The notes: generated from the letters alone by a model not told the origin. Shown: positions 22,472 through 30,632, numbered from the stretch's first letter. The stretch is 33,745 nt of DNA from Pseudolysinimonas_A sp044239695 (GCF_044239695.1 NZ_JBIIAW010000022.1:1-33745), one strand, 5' to 3'. Numbers and translations are program-made.

Positions 22472-25400
22472 ATGCCGGATTCGCACCCGAGCGACCTCCC
22501 CGATTCCGAGGAGGTCGAGCGACTGGTCCGTCGCTGGCTCGCCGCGAGCGCGGACGCTCCCGTCGAGCGCGGATCCGACGAACTCGGACGCCTGCTGAGA
22601 GACCCGCGCGGGCTCGAATTCACGCTCGGCTTCGTCGACCGGGTGTTGCGGCCCGAAGACCCGCGGGTCGCGGCCCGCGAGTTCGAGCGGCTCTCCCGTC
22701 GGGTCCCGCACCTGCTGCCCTGGTACCTCCGGTCCGCGGTCGTCGCCGGCGGGGGCTTCGGGGTGGTGGCGCCGCGCCCGATCGTTCCGGCCGCCCGGGC
22801 GGTCTTCCGGCGTCTCGTTCGCCACCTCACGGTCGACGCGGTCGACCAGCGCCTCGCGAAGGCGCTCGGCGGACTGCGGCGTCCCGGCGTGCAACTCGAC
22901 GTGAACCTCCTCACCCGCGCGGCGCTCGGCGACCGGGGAGCCGCCCGCAACCTCGAGACCGCCATGGCGATGCTCGCCCGAGCGGATGTCGACCAGATGT
23001 CGATCAGCATCTCCGGCCTGCTCGGGCCGCAGCCGCCGTGGGCGTTCGAGGAGTCGGTCGACCGCGTCGTCGAGCAGCTGACCCCGTTGTACGCGCAGGC
23101 GGCCCGCTCCCGGGCGCGGAAGCTCATCACCCTCGATTTCGAGGGGCATCGCGACTTCGATCTCACCCTCACGGTGTTCACCCGCCTGCTCACCCAGCCC
23201 GACCTGATGCGGCTCGAAGCCGGGATCGTGCTGCCGGCCTACCTGCCCGATGCCCTGCCCGCCCTCGAGCGGCTCGCGGCGTGGGCGCGCGAGCGGGTCG
23301 CCGCCGACGGTGCGGGCATCAAAGTACGACTGGTGAAGGGCTCCGGGCTCGCACAGGAGCGGGCGGAGGCGGTGTTGCACGGCCACCCGCTCGCCACCTG
23401 GGGCACCCGGGCCGAGACCGAGGCGCAGTACCTGCGGATGCTGAGCGTCGCCCTGGATCCCACGAACACCGACGCCGTGCGGCTCGGGGTCGCGGGGCAC
23501 AACCTCTTCGACCTCGCGTTCGCGCAGCTGCTCGCCCAGAGCCGCGGCGTCGCGAGCCGCGTCGATTTCGAGATGCTCCTCGGGATGGCTCCCTCGCTCG
23601 CGGAGGCCGTGCGCGCCGACACCGGGGGAGTGCTGCTATCGGTTCCGGTCGTCGACCCCGCCGAGTTCGACGCCGCGATCCCGTACCTCGCGCGCCGGCT
23701 GGAGGAGCTCGCGAGCGCCGACGGGTTCCTGGCCGCACTGCCCGTGCTCGACGACCCCGAGGTGTTCGCGCGGGAGGCCGGGAGGTTCGCGGCGGCGCGG
23801 GAGCTGCTGCCGCATCCCGTGCCGCCCACGCATCGCACGCAGGATCGTTCGCGCGCCGACGTGCCGCGGGCACCGGAGTCGTTCACCAACACCCCCGACA
23901 CCGATCCCGCCGTCGCGGGCAACCGGGCATGGGCGCGCGGCGTGCTGTCCCGCGCGGCGACGTCGACCCTCGGCACCGATACCGCGGTCGCGGCCCGACT
24001 CACCGACGTGGATGCCGTGGCCGAGCGCGTGCGGCAGGCCGCGGCCGCGGGTGCGGACTGGGGCCGCCTTCCGGGCAGCGACCGGGCCGAGCATCTCGAC
24101 CGCGCGGGCGAGGTGCTCGCCGCCTTCCGGGGGCGGCTCATCGAGGTGATGGTCGCCGAGACCGGCACGACCTTCGTCGACGCCGACGCCGAGGTGAGTG
24201 CGGCGGTCGACTCGGCCTACTACTACGCGGCACGGGCGCGGGAGCTGGCCGGCATCCCGGGGGCGGTGTTCGCGCCCGTCGCTCTCACCGTCGTGGCGCC
24301 CTCGTGGAGCCCCCCGGTCTCCGTCGCGGCCGGCGGCGTGCTCGCGGCGCTCGCCGCCGGCAGCGCCGTGCTGCTGAGACCCGCCGCGCAGGCCGTGCGG
24401 GTGGGGGCGGTGCTCGCCGAGGCGCTCTGGGAGGCCGGCATCCCACGGGACGTACTCGGGCTCGTCGTCGCCGACGGTGACGCGGAACGCGAGCTCGTCG
24501 GAGCCGCCGAGGTCGGGCTGCTGCTGCAGTCCAGTCCGCGCGTGGCCAACGCGATGGTCATCACGCCGAGCGCCGACCTCGACCTCGCGGTCACCGACCT
24601 CGTGAGGAGTGCCTTCCGCGACGCCGGTCAGCACCCGGCGGCGGTGTCGCTCGCGATCCTCGTCGGCTCGGTCGGCACGTCGGAGCGGTTCCGGCAGCAA
24701 CTGGCGGATGCCGTCTCGAGCCTGACGGTCGGCCCGCCGTTGGACGCCGAGACGCAGGTCGGCCCGCTCATCGCCCCGGCCGCCGGCGACGTCGCCCGGG
24801 CGCTCACGAAGCTCGCCGAGGGCGAGAGCTGGCTGGTGAAGCCGCGTCAGCTCGACGACACCGACCGGTTGTGGTCACCCGGGGTGCGCGACGGCGTCCT
24901 GCCCGGCAGCGACTTCCATCGCGTGAACGCCGCCGCCCCCGTGCTCGGATTGATGACCGTTCCCGATCTCCGGGCGGCGATCGCGGTGCAGAACGCGCTC
25001 GAGTCGGGCCGGGGGGCGGGCATCCACGCGCTCGATGCGCGCGACGTCGCCGTCTGGCTCGACCGGGTGCGGGCGAGCGAACTCGTCGTCAATCGTCCGC
25101 TCGGCGACGCCGTCGTCCGCCGCCGACCGTCCGTCTCGTGGTCGCTCTCCGCCGGCGAACCGGGAGCTGCGGCCGGGGGACCGAATACGCTCCTCGTTCT
25201 CGGGGACTGGCAGCCCGAGCACGCCGAACCCGCCGAGGATCTCACCCTCGACGCGCTCGACGCCCGCGTGCGCACCGTCATCGAGGCCTTCCAGCCGGTG
25301 CTCGACTTCCCGGCGTTCGACCGGGTGCGCCGCGCCGCGCTCGCCGATGAGGAGGCCTGGGTGACCGAGTTCGCGCGGGGCCACGACCCGTCGGCGCTCG

Positions 25401-25870
25401 GCATCGAGCGCAACGTCATGCGGTACCGTCCGGCCGAGGTCGTCGTGCGCTGGGACGACGGCGCCACACCCGCCGATCTCGCGCGCGTCCTGTGCGCCGG
25501 GGTGCGGGCGCGGGCGAAGCTGCTCGTCAGCACCGCCACCCCGCTGCCCGCCGGGTTGCTGCCGTTCATCGACGACGACACCCCCCTCGGCGGTTCGCCG
25601 CTCGGCATCCTCGGGGTGAAGGTCGAGAGCGACCTCGCCTTCCGGGTGCGCGCGGCGAAGGGGCTGCCGGCCCGCATCCGCCTCGTCGGCTCGGACGCCG
25701 TCAGCCTGACGACCGCGCTCGACGACGCGCCCGGCACCACCGTCTGGGCGTCGCCGGTTACCGCGGCGGGGCGGCTCGAGCTGCTCCCGTTCCTGCGGGA
25801 GCAGTCGGTGTCGATCACGGCGCATCGCTTCGGCACCCCCGACAAGGAGTTCCAGGCGCTCGTCGTCTAG
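22472..25870 (+). CDS. PutA-like protein with degenerate proline dehydrogenase and P5C dehydrogenase active sites (probable pseudoenzyme)
   Basis: An intact 1132-residue protein with PutA architecture. Residues about 10-440 follow the proline dehydrogenase barrel (LIxLDFEGHRDFDLT, AGIVLPAYLPDALPALERL, VRLVKGSG, GHNLFDLAF, YLARRLEE). Residues about 480-890 follow the P5C dehydrogenase (ALDH) fold (AAGGVLAALAAGSAVLLRPA, SLAILVGSV, ESWLVKPRQLDD). The ALDH motifs are lost: PWNFP reads PSWSPP (610-615), GxT and the ETxGK Glu are deleted (VGLLLQSSPRVANAM, 681-695), GQxC reads GQHP (719-722), ExFGP reads NAAAP (819-823) and PFGGW reads PSVSW. No Cys occurs in this domain. In the barrel SIKVSA reads SISISG and LYTPVV reads LSVPVV. 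Alignments are by eye. A non-catalytic role is inferred. Confidence 0.85.
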   Translation: MPDSHPSDLPDSEEVERLVRRWLAASADAPVERGSDELGRLLRDPRGLEFTLGFVDRVLRPEDPRVAAREFERLSRRVPHLLPWYLRSAVVAGGGFGVVAPRPIVPAARAVFRRLVRHLTVDAVDQRLAKALGGLRRPGVQLDVNLLTRAALGDRGAARNLETAMAMLARADVDQMSISISGLLGPQPPWAFEESVDRVVEQLTPLYAQAARSRARKLITLDFEGHRDFDLTLTVFTRLLTQPDLMRLEAGIVLPAYLPDALPALERLAAWARERVAADGAGIKVRLVKGSGLAQERAEAVLHGHPLATWGTRAETEAQYLRMLSVALDPTNTDAVRLGVAGHNLFDLAFAQLLAQSRGVASRVDFEMLLGMAPSLAEAVRADTGGVLLSVPVVDPAEFDAAIPYLARRLEELASADGFLAALPVLDDPEVFAREAGRFAAARELLPHPVPPTHRTQDRSRADVPRAPESFTNTPDTDPAVAGNRAWARGVLSRAATSTLGTDTAVAARLTDVDAVAERVRQAAAAGADWGRLPGSDRAEHLDRAGEVLAAFRGRLIEVMVAETGTTFVDADAEVSAAVDSAYYYAARARELAGIPGAVFAPVALTVVAPSWSPPVSVAAGGVLAALAAGSAVLLRPAAQAVRVGAVLAEALWEAGIPRDVLGLVVADGDAERELVGAAEVGLLLQSSPRVANAMVITPSADLDLAVTDLVRSAFRDAGQHPAAVSLAILVGSVGTSERFRQQLADAVSSLTVGPPLDAETQVGPLIAPAAGDVARALTKLAEGESWLVKPRQLDDTDRLWSPGVRDGVLPGSDFHRVNAAAPVLGLMTVPDLRAAIAVQNALESGRGAGIHALDARDVAVWLDRVRASELVVNRPLGDAVVRRRPSVSWSLSAGEPGAAAGGPNTLLVLGDWQPEHAEPAEDLTLDALDARVRTVIEAFQPVLDFPAFDRVRRAALADEEAWVTEFARGHDPSALGIERNVMRYRPAEVVVRWDDGATPADLARVLCAGVRARAKLLVSTATPLPAGLLPFIDDDTPLGGSPLGILGVKVESDLAFRVRAAKGLPARIRLVGSDAVSLTTALDDAPGTTVWASPVTAAGRLELLPFLREQSVSITAHRFGTPDKEFQALVV

Positions 25871-26229
25871 CTGCCCCGGAGCGCGCCGTCGAGGTACTCC
25901 GCCGCGCTCGCGTCGGGGATGCCGAGCGCGCGCAGCCGTGCGACGAATGCGGCGGCCGCTTCCTGAGCGGCGTTGGTTCGCGGATCGCCGGACAGCGGAA
26001 CGTAGCTGCCGTGCCGGCCGCGGGTCTCGATTGCTCCGATGCGTTCCAGCTCGCGGTAGGCGCGGGCGACCGTGTTGGGAGCGAGGCCGAGGTCGTCCGC
26101 CAAGCGGCGCACGGTCGGGAGTCGCGCGCCCGCGGGCAGCTCGCCGGCGCTGATCTGCGCGAGGAGTTGCGTGCGGAGCTGCTCGAACGGCGGGGTGGAG
26201 GACCCCGCGGCGATCGTCAGAAGCCGCAT
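25867..26229 (-). CDS. GntR-family regulator, YtrA type
   Basis: A 120-residue regulator. PPFEQLRTQLLAQISAGELP starts the GntR winged helix, with the helix-turn-helix RLADDLGLAPNTVARAYREL and wing IGAIETRGRHGSYV. The short C-terminal helix (about 35 residues) instead of a ligand domain defines the YtrA subfamily, which usually controls a membrane transport or envelope operon in which it lies. The start overlaps the membrane protein stop by one base (TGATG), so it is the second gene of that operon. Its stop shares the CTAG with the stop of the convergent putA-like gene, so no terminator can fit between them. Confidence 0.9.
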   Translation of the reverse strand: MRLLTIAAGSSTPPFEQLRTQLLAQISAGELPAGARLPTVRRLADDLGLAPNTVARAYRELERIGAIETRGRHGSYVPLSGDPRTNAAQEAAAAFVARLRALGIPDASAAEYLDGALRGS

Positions 26230-27155
26230 CAGGCGGCTGAGGCCGACGACGCGATGGCTCGCTCTCGGTCGAGCATCTCGGCGTGGAGGTCAGGCCACAG
26301 GCGCCGCAGGTAGTGGCGCTCGGGCTGGCGGACGAGCACGACCACCAGAACGGCGATGCCGCTCGCGACGACGAGCGGCATCGCGAGGTTGACCACGACG
26401 AGCCCGACTGTCGTCGGCAGCACCGTCATGAGCGAGAACAGGGCCCAGCCGGTTCCGACGACGCCGAGGATGTAGGGCGCGAGGAGGAGTTGCCGCAGCG
26501 AGTCCGCACGAAGGGCATCGTCCCAGGCGAGGTCGTGCGGGCTCTCGCCGCGGATCGGGCGTCGCAGCACCAATCGCGACCCGAGTTCGAACATCAGCTG
26601 CGTCGCGAGGGTGCCGAGCGCTGCGGCCGTGGCGGTCGGCAGCAGCACCTCCGTGCGCGGTCCCCCCGACGTCGCGATCCAGGCGAGGGCCACGAGTGCG
26701 AGGGCGACGGGGCCGACGAGACGGGCGAAGGCGACTTCGTACCTCGTCAGGTAGTCCTCGACCACCAGCTCGCGGCTGCGGGCCACCCGCACGGCAGCGC
26801 CGGGCTGCGGGAGCCGTTGGGTCAGGGTGGCGAGTGATGCGCCGATCCCCATCCCGGTGAAGACGCTCCCGGTCACCACCCAGCTCCACATGGTGTCGGT
26901 CCCGGTCGGTCGGCCGACCGCGAGCAGCGTCCCCACGGAGACGAGGAGGCCGGAGGTGTAGCCGACGAGTCCGGCGAGAGCGCGCCTCGTGAGCTGTGCG
27001 GTCACGCGCGGGGCGGTGCCGTCATCGAGGGTCAGGCCGACCCGCGTGGCGAACTTCCTCGCGGCTCGTCGGCGGAAGGCGGGAGTGGCCCAGAGGATCG
27101 CGACAGTGGCAGCCAGCACGAGGCCGAGCGCGGTGAACCAGAGGATCGGCGACAT
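26229..27155 (-). CDS. Polytopic membrane protein of a YtrA-regulated operon
   Basis: A 308-residue protein with about seven or eight hydrophobic segments (first at residues 4-24; further around 60-82, 88-110, 145-165, 172-190, 230-252 and 258-282). Between the first two lies a basic region (RRRAARKFATRVGLTLDD) and the C terminus is charged and cytoplasmic (RQPERHYLRRLWPDLHAE). I do not recognise a named family and no ATPase motif is present. It is encoded before the GntR regulator, with an operator-like dyad between its -35 and -10. A transporter component or antibiotic-stress membrane protein is plausible from YtrA-type systems but not shown by sequence. The ATG is preceded by AAAGGA at 8 nt. 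Confidence 0.75.
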   Translation of the reverse strand: MSPILWFTALGLVLAATVAILWATPAFRRRAARKFATRVGLTLDDGTAPRVTAQLTRRALAGLVGYTSGLLVSVGTLLAVGRPTGTDTMWSWVVTGSVFTGMGIGASLATLTQRLPQPGAAVRVARSRELVVEDYLTRYEVAFARLVGPVALALVALAWIATSGGPRTEVLLPTATAAALGTLATQLMFELGSRLVLRRPIRGESPHDLAWDDALRADSLRQLLLAPYILGVVGTGWALFSLMTVLPTTVGLVVVNLAMPLVVASGIAVLVVVLVRQPERHYLRRLWPDLHAEMLDRERAIASSASAA

Positions 27156-27181
27156 GCGGTGTTCCTTTCGCGGTCGCCTCT

Positions 27182-27214
27182 AATGTATCAACACAATACG
27201 ATTGTCGCAATACA
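27182..27214 (-). promoter_or_regulatory. Promoter with GntR-type dyad operator
   Basis: On the minus strand TTGCGA (27210-27205) and TACATT (27187-27182) are 17 bp apart, an ideal promoter spacing. Centred at 27199, between them, is a two-tier dyad: inner ACAAT-ACG-ATTGT (27193-27205) and outer TGTAT (27184-27188) with ATACA (27210-27214). Both tiers share the same centre. A repressor bound here would block the promoter, as expected for autoregulation by the GntR protein of the operon. Confidence 0.72.
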
Positions 27215-27231
27215 AATCGAACCGAAGGCCC

Positions 27232-27669
27232 TCACTCATACGAGCGGTGCACCAGGCGGGAGAGCACGACCGCGCTGCGCGTGTGGTCGACCGATGGGGC
27301 GACGCGGATGCGCTCGAGGGCGTCTTCGAGTGACGGGATGTCGCGCGACCGCACGTGCACGATCGCGTCGGCGTCGCCCGTGACGGTCGCGGCGTCCTGC
27401 ACTTCGGGCACGGCGGAGAGGATGCGGCGCAGGTCGTCGGGCGAGACGGTGCCCCGGCAGAACAGCTCCACGTAGGCCTCGGTCGCGAGGCCGTCGACGA
27501 CCGGGTCGACCTGCACGGTGAACGCCCGGATGACCTTGTCGGCGACGAGCCGGTCGACGCGGCGCTTCACGGCGGATGCCGACAGGCCGATCTTGTCGCC
27601 GATGTCGCCGTACCCCGCGCGGGCGTTCTGGCGCAGGAGGTCGATGATCCCGTAGTCGAGGTTGTCCAC
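27232..27669 (-). CDS. Lrp/AsnC-family transcriptional regulator
   Basis: A 145-residue regulator. Residues 1-60 form the AsnC helix-turn-helix (LDYGIIDLLRQNARAGYGDI, then LSASAVKRRVDRLVADKVI) and residues about 65-140 the ligand-binding RAM domain (VDGLATEAYVELFCRG, VQDAATVTGDADAIVHVRS, VDHTRSAVVLSRLV). Members sense amino acids and control their metabolism. The GTG at 27669 is chosen because VDNLDYGIIDLL is the usual N terminus and TAGGCT (27680-27675) lies 5 nt upstream; a longer reading frame runs back through the promoter region. Divergent from the arginine-catabolic pair, which it probably activates or represses, as in the Rv2324-Rv2323c-rocD arrangement of mycobacteria. Confidence 0.92.
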   Translation of the reverse strand: MDNLDYGIIDLLRQNARAGYGDIGDKIGLSASAVKRRVDRLVADKVIRAFTVQVDPVVDGLATEAYVELFCRGTVSPDDLRRILSAVPEVQDAATVTGDADAIVHVRSRDIPSLEDALERIRVAPSVDHTRSAVVLSRLVHRSYE

Positions 27670-27674
27670 GCTCC

Positions 27675-27680
27675 AGCCTA
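27675..27680 (-). promoter_or_regulatory. Leaderless -10 box of the lrp-like gene
   Basis: TAGGCT on the minus strand, 5 nt before the GTG at 27669. Confidence 0.42.
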
Positions 27681-27735
27681 ACGGCAGATTCGTGCGCGGC
27701 AAGCGATGGATTCGGTGAAGTGGTGCGTGCCACGC

Positions 27736-27748
27736 CCGGAATATCCGG
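27736..27748. promoter_or_regulatory. Candidate Lrp operator
   Basis: CCGGA-ATA-TCCGG is a 13-bp palindrome with AT centre, 24 bp before the ATG of the amidinotransferase-family gene and in the 103-bp gap from the divergent lrp-like gene. Position and symmetry fit a regulator site; there is no direct evidence. Confidence 0.42.
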
Positions 27749-27772
27749 ATGCTTGCGTGACATCCTGAATTC

Positions 27773-28627
27773 ATGCAGCAAGTCGTCGAATCGGTCGCGC
27801 CCACGGAACGCGTGGCCATGAAGAAGACCATCCTGATGTGCCGTCCGGAGCACTTCACCGTGAGCTACCGCATCAACCCCTGGATGCACCCCGAGGACCC
27901 CACCGACACCTCGCTCGCGGTGCGGCAGTGGGAACGGCTGTACGAGATCTACCTCGGGCTCGGCTTCGACGTCGAACTGATCGATCCGATCGCCGGTCTG
28001 CCCGACATGGTCTACGCGGCCAACGGCGGCTTCACCCTCGACGGGATCGCCTACGGCGCCAAGTTCCAGTACGACGAGCGCGGACCCGAGGGTCCGGCGT
28101 ACATGGACTGGTTCCGGTCGCATGGCTTCCGGGTCGCCGAACCGGTGAGCGTCAACGAGGGGGAGGGCGACTTCCTGCTCGTGGGCGACCGCATCCTCGC
28201 GGGCACCGGCTTCCGCTCCGACGCCGCGTCGCACGACGAACTGCGGAAGCTCTTCGGGCGCGAGGTCGTCACACTGACGCTCGTCGACCCGAGTTTCTAC
28301 CACCTCGACACCGCGATCGCGGTGCTCGACACCGACTCGCGCGACGGGCAGGGCAACATCGCCTATCTGCCGAAAGCGTTCTCGCCGGAGTCGCGCGAGA
28401 TCATCCAGACGCTCTACCCGGATGCCGTGGTGGTGAACGACGAGGACGCCGCGGTGCTCGGTCTCAACAGCTTCAGCGACGGCAGGAACGTCGTCATCGC
28501 CGCCCGGGCCGTCGGATTCGAGCAGTCGCTGCGCGACCGCGGCTACACCCCGATCGGGGTCGACCTCTCGGAGCTGCTGCTCGGCGGCGGCGGCGTGAAG
28601 TGCTGCACCTTGGAGTTGAGACGATGA
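27773..28627 (+). CDS. Arginine dihydrolase / dimethylarginine dimethylaminohydrolase family protein
   Basis: A 284-residue guanidine-modifying enzyme of the amidinotransferase fold. The N terminus ILMCRPEHFTVSYRINPWM, the loop MVYAANGGF (Asn at the position important in arginine dihydrolases), VNEGEGDFL, the catalytic His in FYHLDTAIAVLD and the catalytic Cys277 in GGGGVKCCTLEL are all present. Known relatives are AgrE/ArgZ (arginine to ornithine, ammonia and CO2) and DDAH (dimethylarginine to citrulline). The gene overlaps ornithine aminotransferase (ATGA), which favours an ornithine-forming arginine dihydrolase, but citrulline formation cannot be excluded. A second ATG at 27818, 15 codons in, begins the conserved part and could be the true start. 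Confidence 0.82.
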   Translation: MQQVVESVAPTERVAMKKTILMCRPEHFTVSYRINPWMHPEDPTDTSLAVRQWERLYEIYLGLGFDVELIDPIAGLPDMVYAANGGFTLDGIAYGAKFQYDERGPEGPAYMDWFRSHGFRVAEPVSVNEGEGDFLLVGDRILAGTGFRSDAASHDELRKLFGREVVTLTLVDPSFYHLDTAIAVLDTDSRDGQGNIAYLPKAFSPESREIIQTLYPDAVVVNDEDAAVLGLNSFSDGRNVVIAARAVGFEQSLRDRGYTPIGVDLSELLLGGGGVKCCTLELRR

Positions 28628-29847
28628 CGACCGCGACGGGGCTCTCGAGCACGGCAGCCATCGAACTCGTCGAGGAGTTCGGGGCGCACAACTACCACCC
28701 GCTGCCGGTCGTCGCGGCCTCCGCCGAGGGTGCCTGGGTCACCGATCCCGAGGGCCGGCGCTACCTCGACTGCCTCGCGGCCTACTCCGCGGTGAACTTC
28801 GGGCACGGGCATCCGCTGCTGCTCGCCGCGGCGCGCGACCAGCTGGACCGGGTGACGCTCACCAGCCGGGCGTTCCACAACGATCGCCTCGGCCCCTTTC
28901 TCGCCGCGCTCGCGCGCCTGGCGCGGAAGGACATGGTGCTGCCGATGAACACCGGTGCCGAGGCGGTCGAGTCGGCGATCAAGGTCGCCCGCGCGTGGGG
29001 GTACCGCGTGAAGGGCGTGCCCGAAGGGCGCGCGACGATCATCGTCGCCGACGGCAACTTCCACGGGCGCACGACGACGATCGTCGGCTTCTCGTCCGAC
29101 CCCGAGGCGCGCAACGACTTCGGGCCGTTCACCCCCGGCTTCGTCAGCGTGCCCTACGGCGACGCGCGCGCCCTCGAGGCGGCGATCGACGACGACACCG
29201 TCGCGGTGCTGCTCGAGCCGATCCAGGGCGAGGCCGGCATCGTCGTGCCGCGTCCCGGTTATCTCGCCGAGGTGCGGCGTCTCACCGAAGAGCGGAACGT
29301 GCTGTTCATCGCCGACGAGATCCAGTCCGGCCTCGGTCGCACCGGGGCGACCTTCCAGTGCGACAACGAGGGCGTCGTGCCCGACCTCTATCTGCTCGGC
29401 AAGGCGCTCGGTGGCGGCATCGTGCCGGTGAGCGCCGTCGTCGGCAACACGGAGGTCCTGGGGGTGCTGCGTCCCGGGGAGCACGGCTCGACCTTCGGCG
29501 GCAACCCGCTCGCCGCGGCCGTCGGGCTCGCCGTCGTCGAACTGCTCGAGACCGGGGAGTACCAGGCGCGCGCGCGCGAACTCGGTGCGCACCTGCAGAC
29601 CCGGCTCAAGGCCCTCGTCGGCAAGGGCGTCGCCGCGGTGCGCGGCGCGGGGCTCTGGGCGGGCGTCGACATCGACCCGAAGCTCGGCACCGGCCGCGAG
29701 GTCTGCGAGCGGCTGATGGCCCGCGGCATCCTCGTGAAGGACACGCACGGCTCGACCATCCGTTTCGCGCCGCCGCTCGTCGTCACGGTCGCCGAGCTCG
29801 ATCTCGCCGTCGACGCACTGGCCGAGGTGCTCGCCGAGCTGCGGTAG
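28624..29847 (+). CDS. rocD: Ornithine aminotransferase (ornithine-oxo-acid transaminase)
   Basis: A 407-residue class III aminotransferase. HNYHPLPVVAASAEGAWV near the N terminus and CLAAYSAVNFGHGHP are typical of ornithine aminotransferase. MNTGAEAVESAIKVAR and NFHGRTTTIVGFS bind the cofactor phosphate and ring, LEPIQGEAGIVVP and LFIADEIQSGLGRTG contain the conserved Glu and Asp, and Lys260 in LLGKALGGG is the PLP Lys. STFGGNPLAAAVG completes the signature. It converts ornithine and 2-oxoglutarate to glutamate semialdehyde/P5C and glutamate. The ATG overlaps the upstream gene stop by 4 nt, so the two form one arginine-to-P5C unit. The downstream step to glutamate is not clearly encoded nearby. 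Confidence 0.94.
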   Translation: MTTATGLSSTAAIELVEEFGAHNYHPLPVVAASAEGAWVTDPEGRRYLDCLAAYSAVNFGHGHPLLLAAARDQLDRVTLTSRAFHNDRLGPFLAALARLARKDMVLPMNTGAEAVESAIKVARAWGYRVKGVPEGRATIIVADGNFHGRTTTIVGFSSDPEARNDFGPFTPGFVSVPYGDARALEAAIDDDTVAVLLEPIQGEAGIVVPRPGYLAEVRRLTEERNVLFIADEIQSGLGRTGATFQCDNEGVVPDLYLLGKALGGGIVPVSAVVGNTEVLGVLRPGEHGSTFGGNPLAAAVGLAVVELLETGEYQARARELGAHLQTRLKALVGKGVAAVRGAGLWAGVDIDPKLGTGREVCERLMARGILVKDTHGSTIRFAPPLVVTVAELDLAVDALAEVLAELR

Positions 29848-30561
29848 TCAGAACCCGGCGGCCGGGCCCGAGCTGTCGCCCGTGCTGATCGGTGCCGAGA
29901 TCGACGTCACCGGTCCCGCCGTGTCGATCGCGCGGAAGGCGATCACGGCCCTCAAGTTGTTCGCGTCGGCGGCGATGACGTCGAAGTGCGCCTCGTAGAC
30001 GTCGCCGCTCTCGCCGTTCTGCGTGTAGACGAGGTCGGCGTTCTCGAGCGCCTCTGACATCGGGGTGCCGACCCGCACGCCGTGCTCGGTCTCGACCGCG
30101 ACACCCTCGACGGCCCCAGCATCCACGCTCACCCCCATCCCGAGCGGCCCGGAGTCGATCGTCGAGAAGTAGAGCAGGAGACCGCCCCAGTCGTGGTACT
30201 CCGAGAACTGCCCCCCGCCGTCGTCGTAGCGCTCCGACGCGGGGGCGGTGCCGAACACCGCGGTGAGTTTCGCGACCGCGAGCGCGGGGTCGCCGTCGTA
30301 GCGGAAGCCGTCGATCGTGCACGCGACGTCGTCGCAGAAGCGCACCTGCTCGGTCAACACCAGGATGCGCGTGACGGTGTCGAGCGGGTCGATCTCCGCG
30401 GCGGGGATCGTCGGCGTCGTGGTCGGTGTCGGGAGGGCGACCGGGCTCCCCGTCGGAGTCGGGCGGGGGTCGACCGGGGTGTCGCCAGGCGGGGTCGGCC
30501 CGCACCCCACCAGCAGGGCGACGAGAGCGAGGAGCGGGACGGATGCCAGGGTGCGGTGCAT
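29848..30561 (-). CDS. Secreted lipoprotein, function unknown
   Basis: A 237-residue lipoprotein. Residues 1-20 form a signal peptide with lipobox LVGC (Cys20), followed by a Pro/Thr-rich linker of about 30 residues (PTPPGDTPVDPRPTPTGSP) that spaces the domain from the membrane. The remaining domain has a Cys pair (FCDDVACTIDGFRYD), then YHDWGGLLLYF, VETEHGVRVGTPMSEALENA and the C-terminal ITSISAPIST-like end with no named family that I recognise. GGAGG 5 nt before the ATG fixes the start. The stop abuts the rocD stop with no gap between the convergent genes. Divergent from the acyl-CoA dehydrogenase gene. Confidence 0.83.
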   Translation of the reverse strand: MHRTLASVPLLALVALLVGCGPTPPGDTPVDPRPTPTGSPVALPTPTTTPTIPAAEIDPLDTVTRILVLTEQVRFCDDVACTIDGFRYDGDPALAVAKLTAVFGTAPASERYDDGGGQFSEYHDWGGLLLYFSTIDSGPLGMGVSVDAGAVEGVAVETEHGVRVGTPMSEALENADLVYTQNGESGDVYEAHFDVIAADANNLRAVIAFRAIDTAGPVTSISAPISTGDSSGPAAGF

Positions 30562-30632
30562 GGGAACCTCCGGGACGGCGGATGGTGTCAGCACTACGAC
30601 GCGCGGGGAGGGCTCGTGGGTTGACCGAAGCG

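Noticed and set aside
20378..23500. Single 1040-residue protein joining the FAD oxidoreductase to upstream sequence
   Set aside because: The frame runs unbroken through marR and the start of the putA-like gene only because of high GC; the true start is the GTG at 21934 overlapping the marR stop.
22472..25870. Pseudogene (decayed putA)
   Set aside because: The frame is intact over 1132 codons with coding-type composition, a clean promoter and conserved scaffold segments; losses are confined to active-site motifs, which is unlike random decay.
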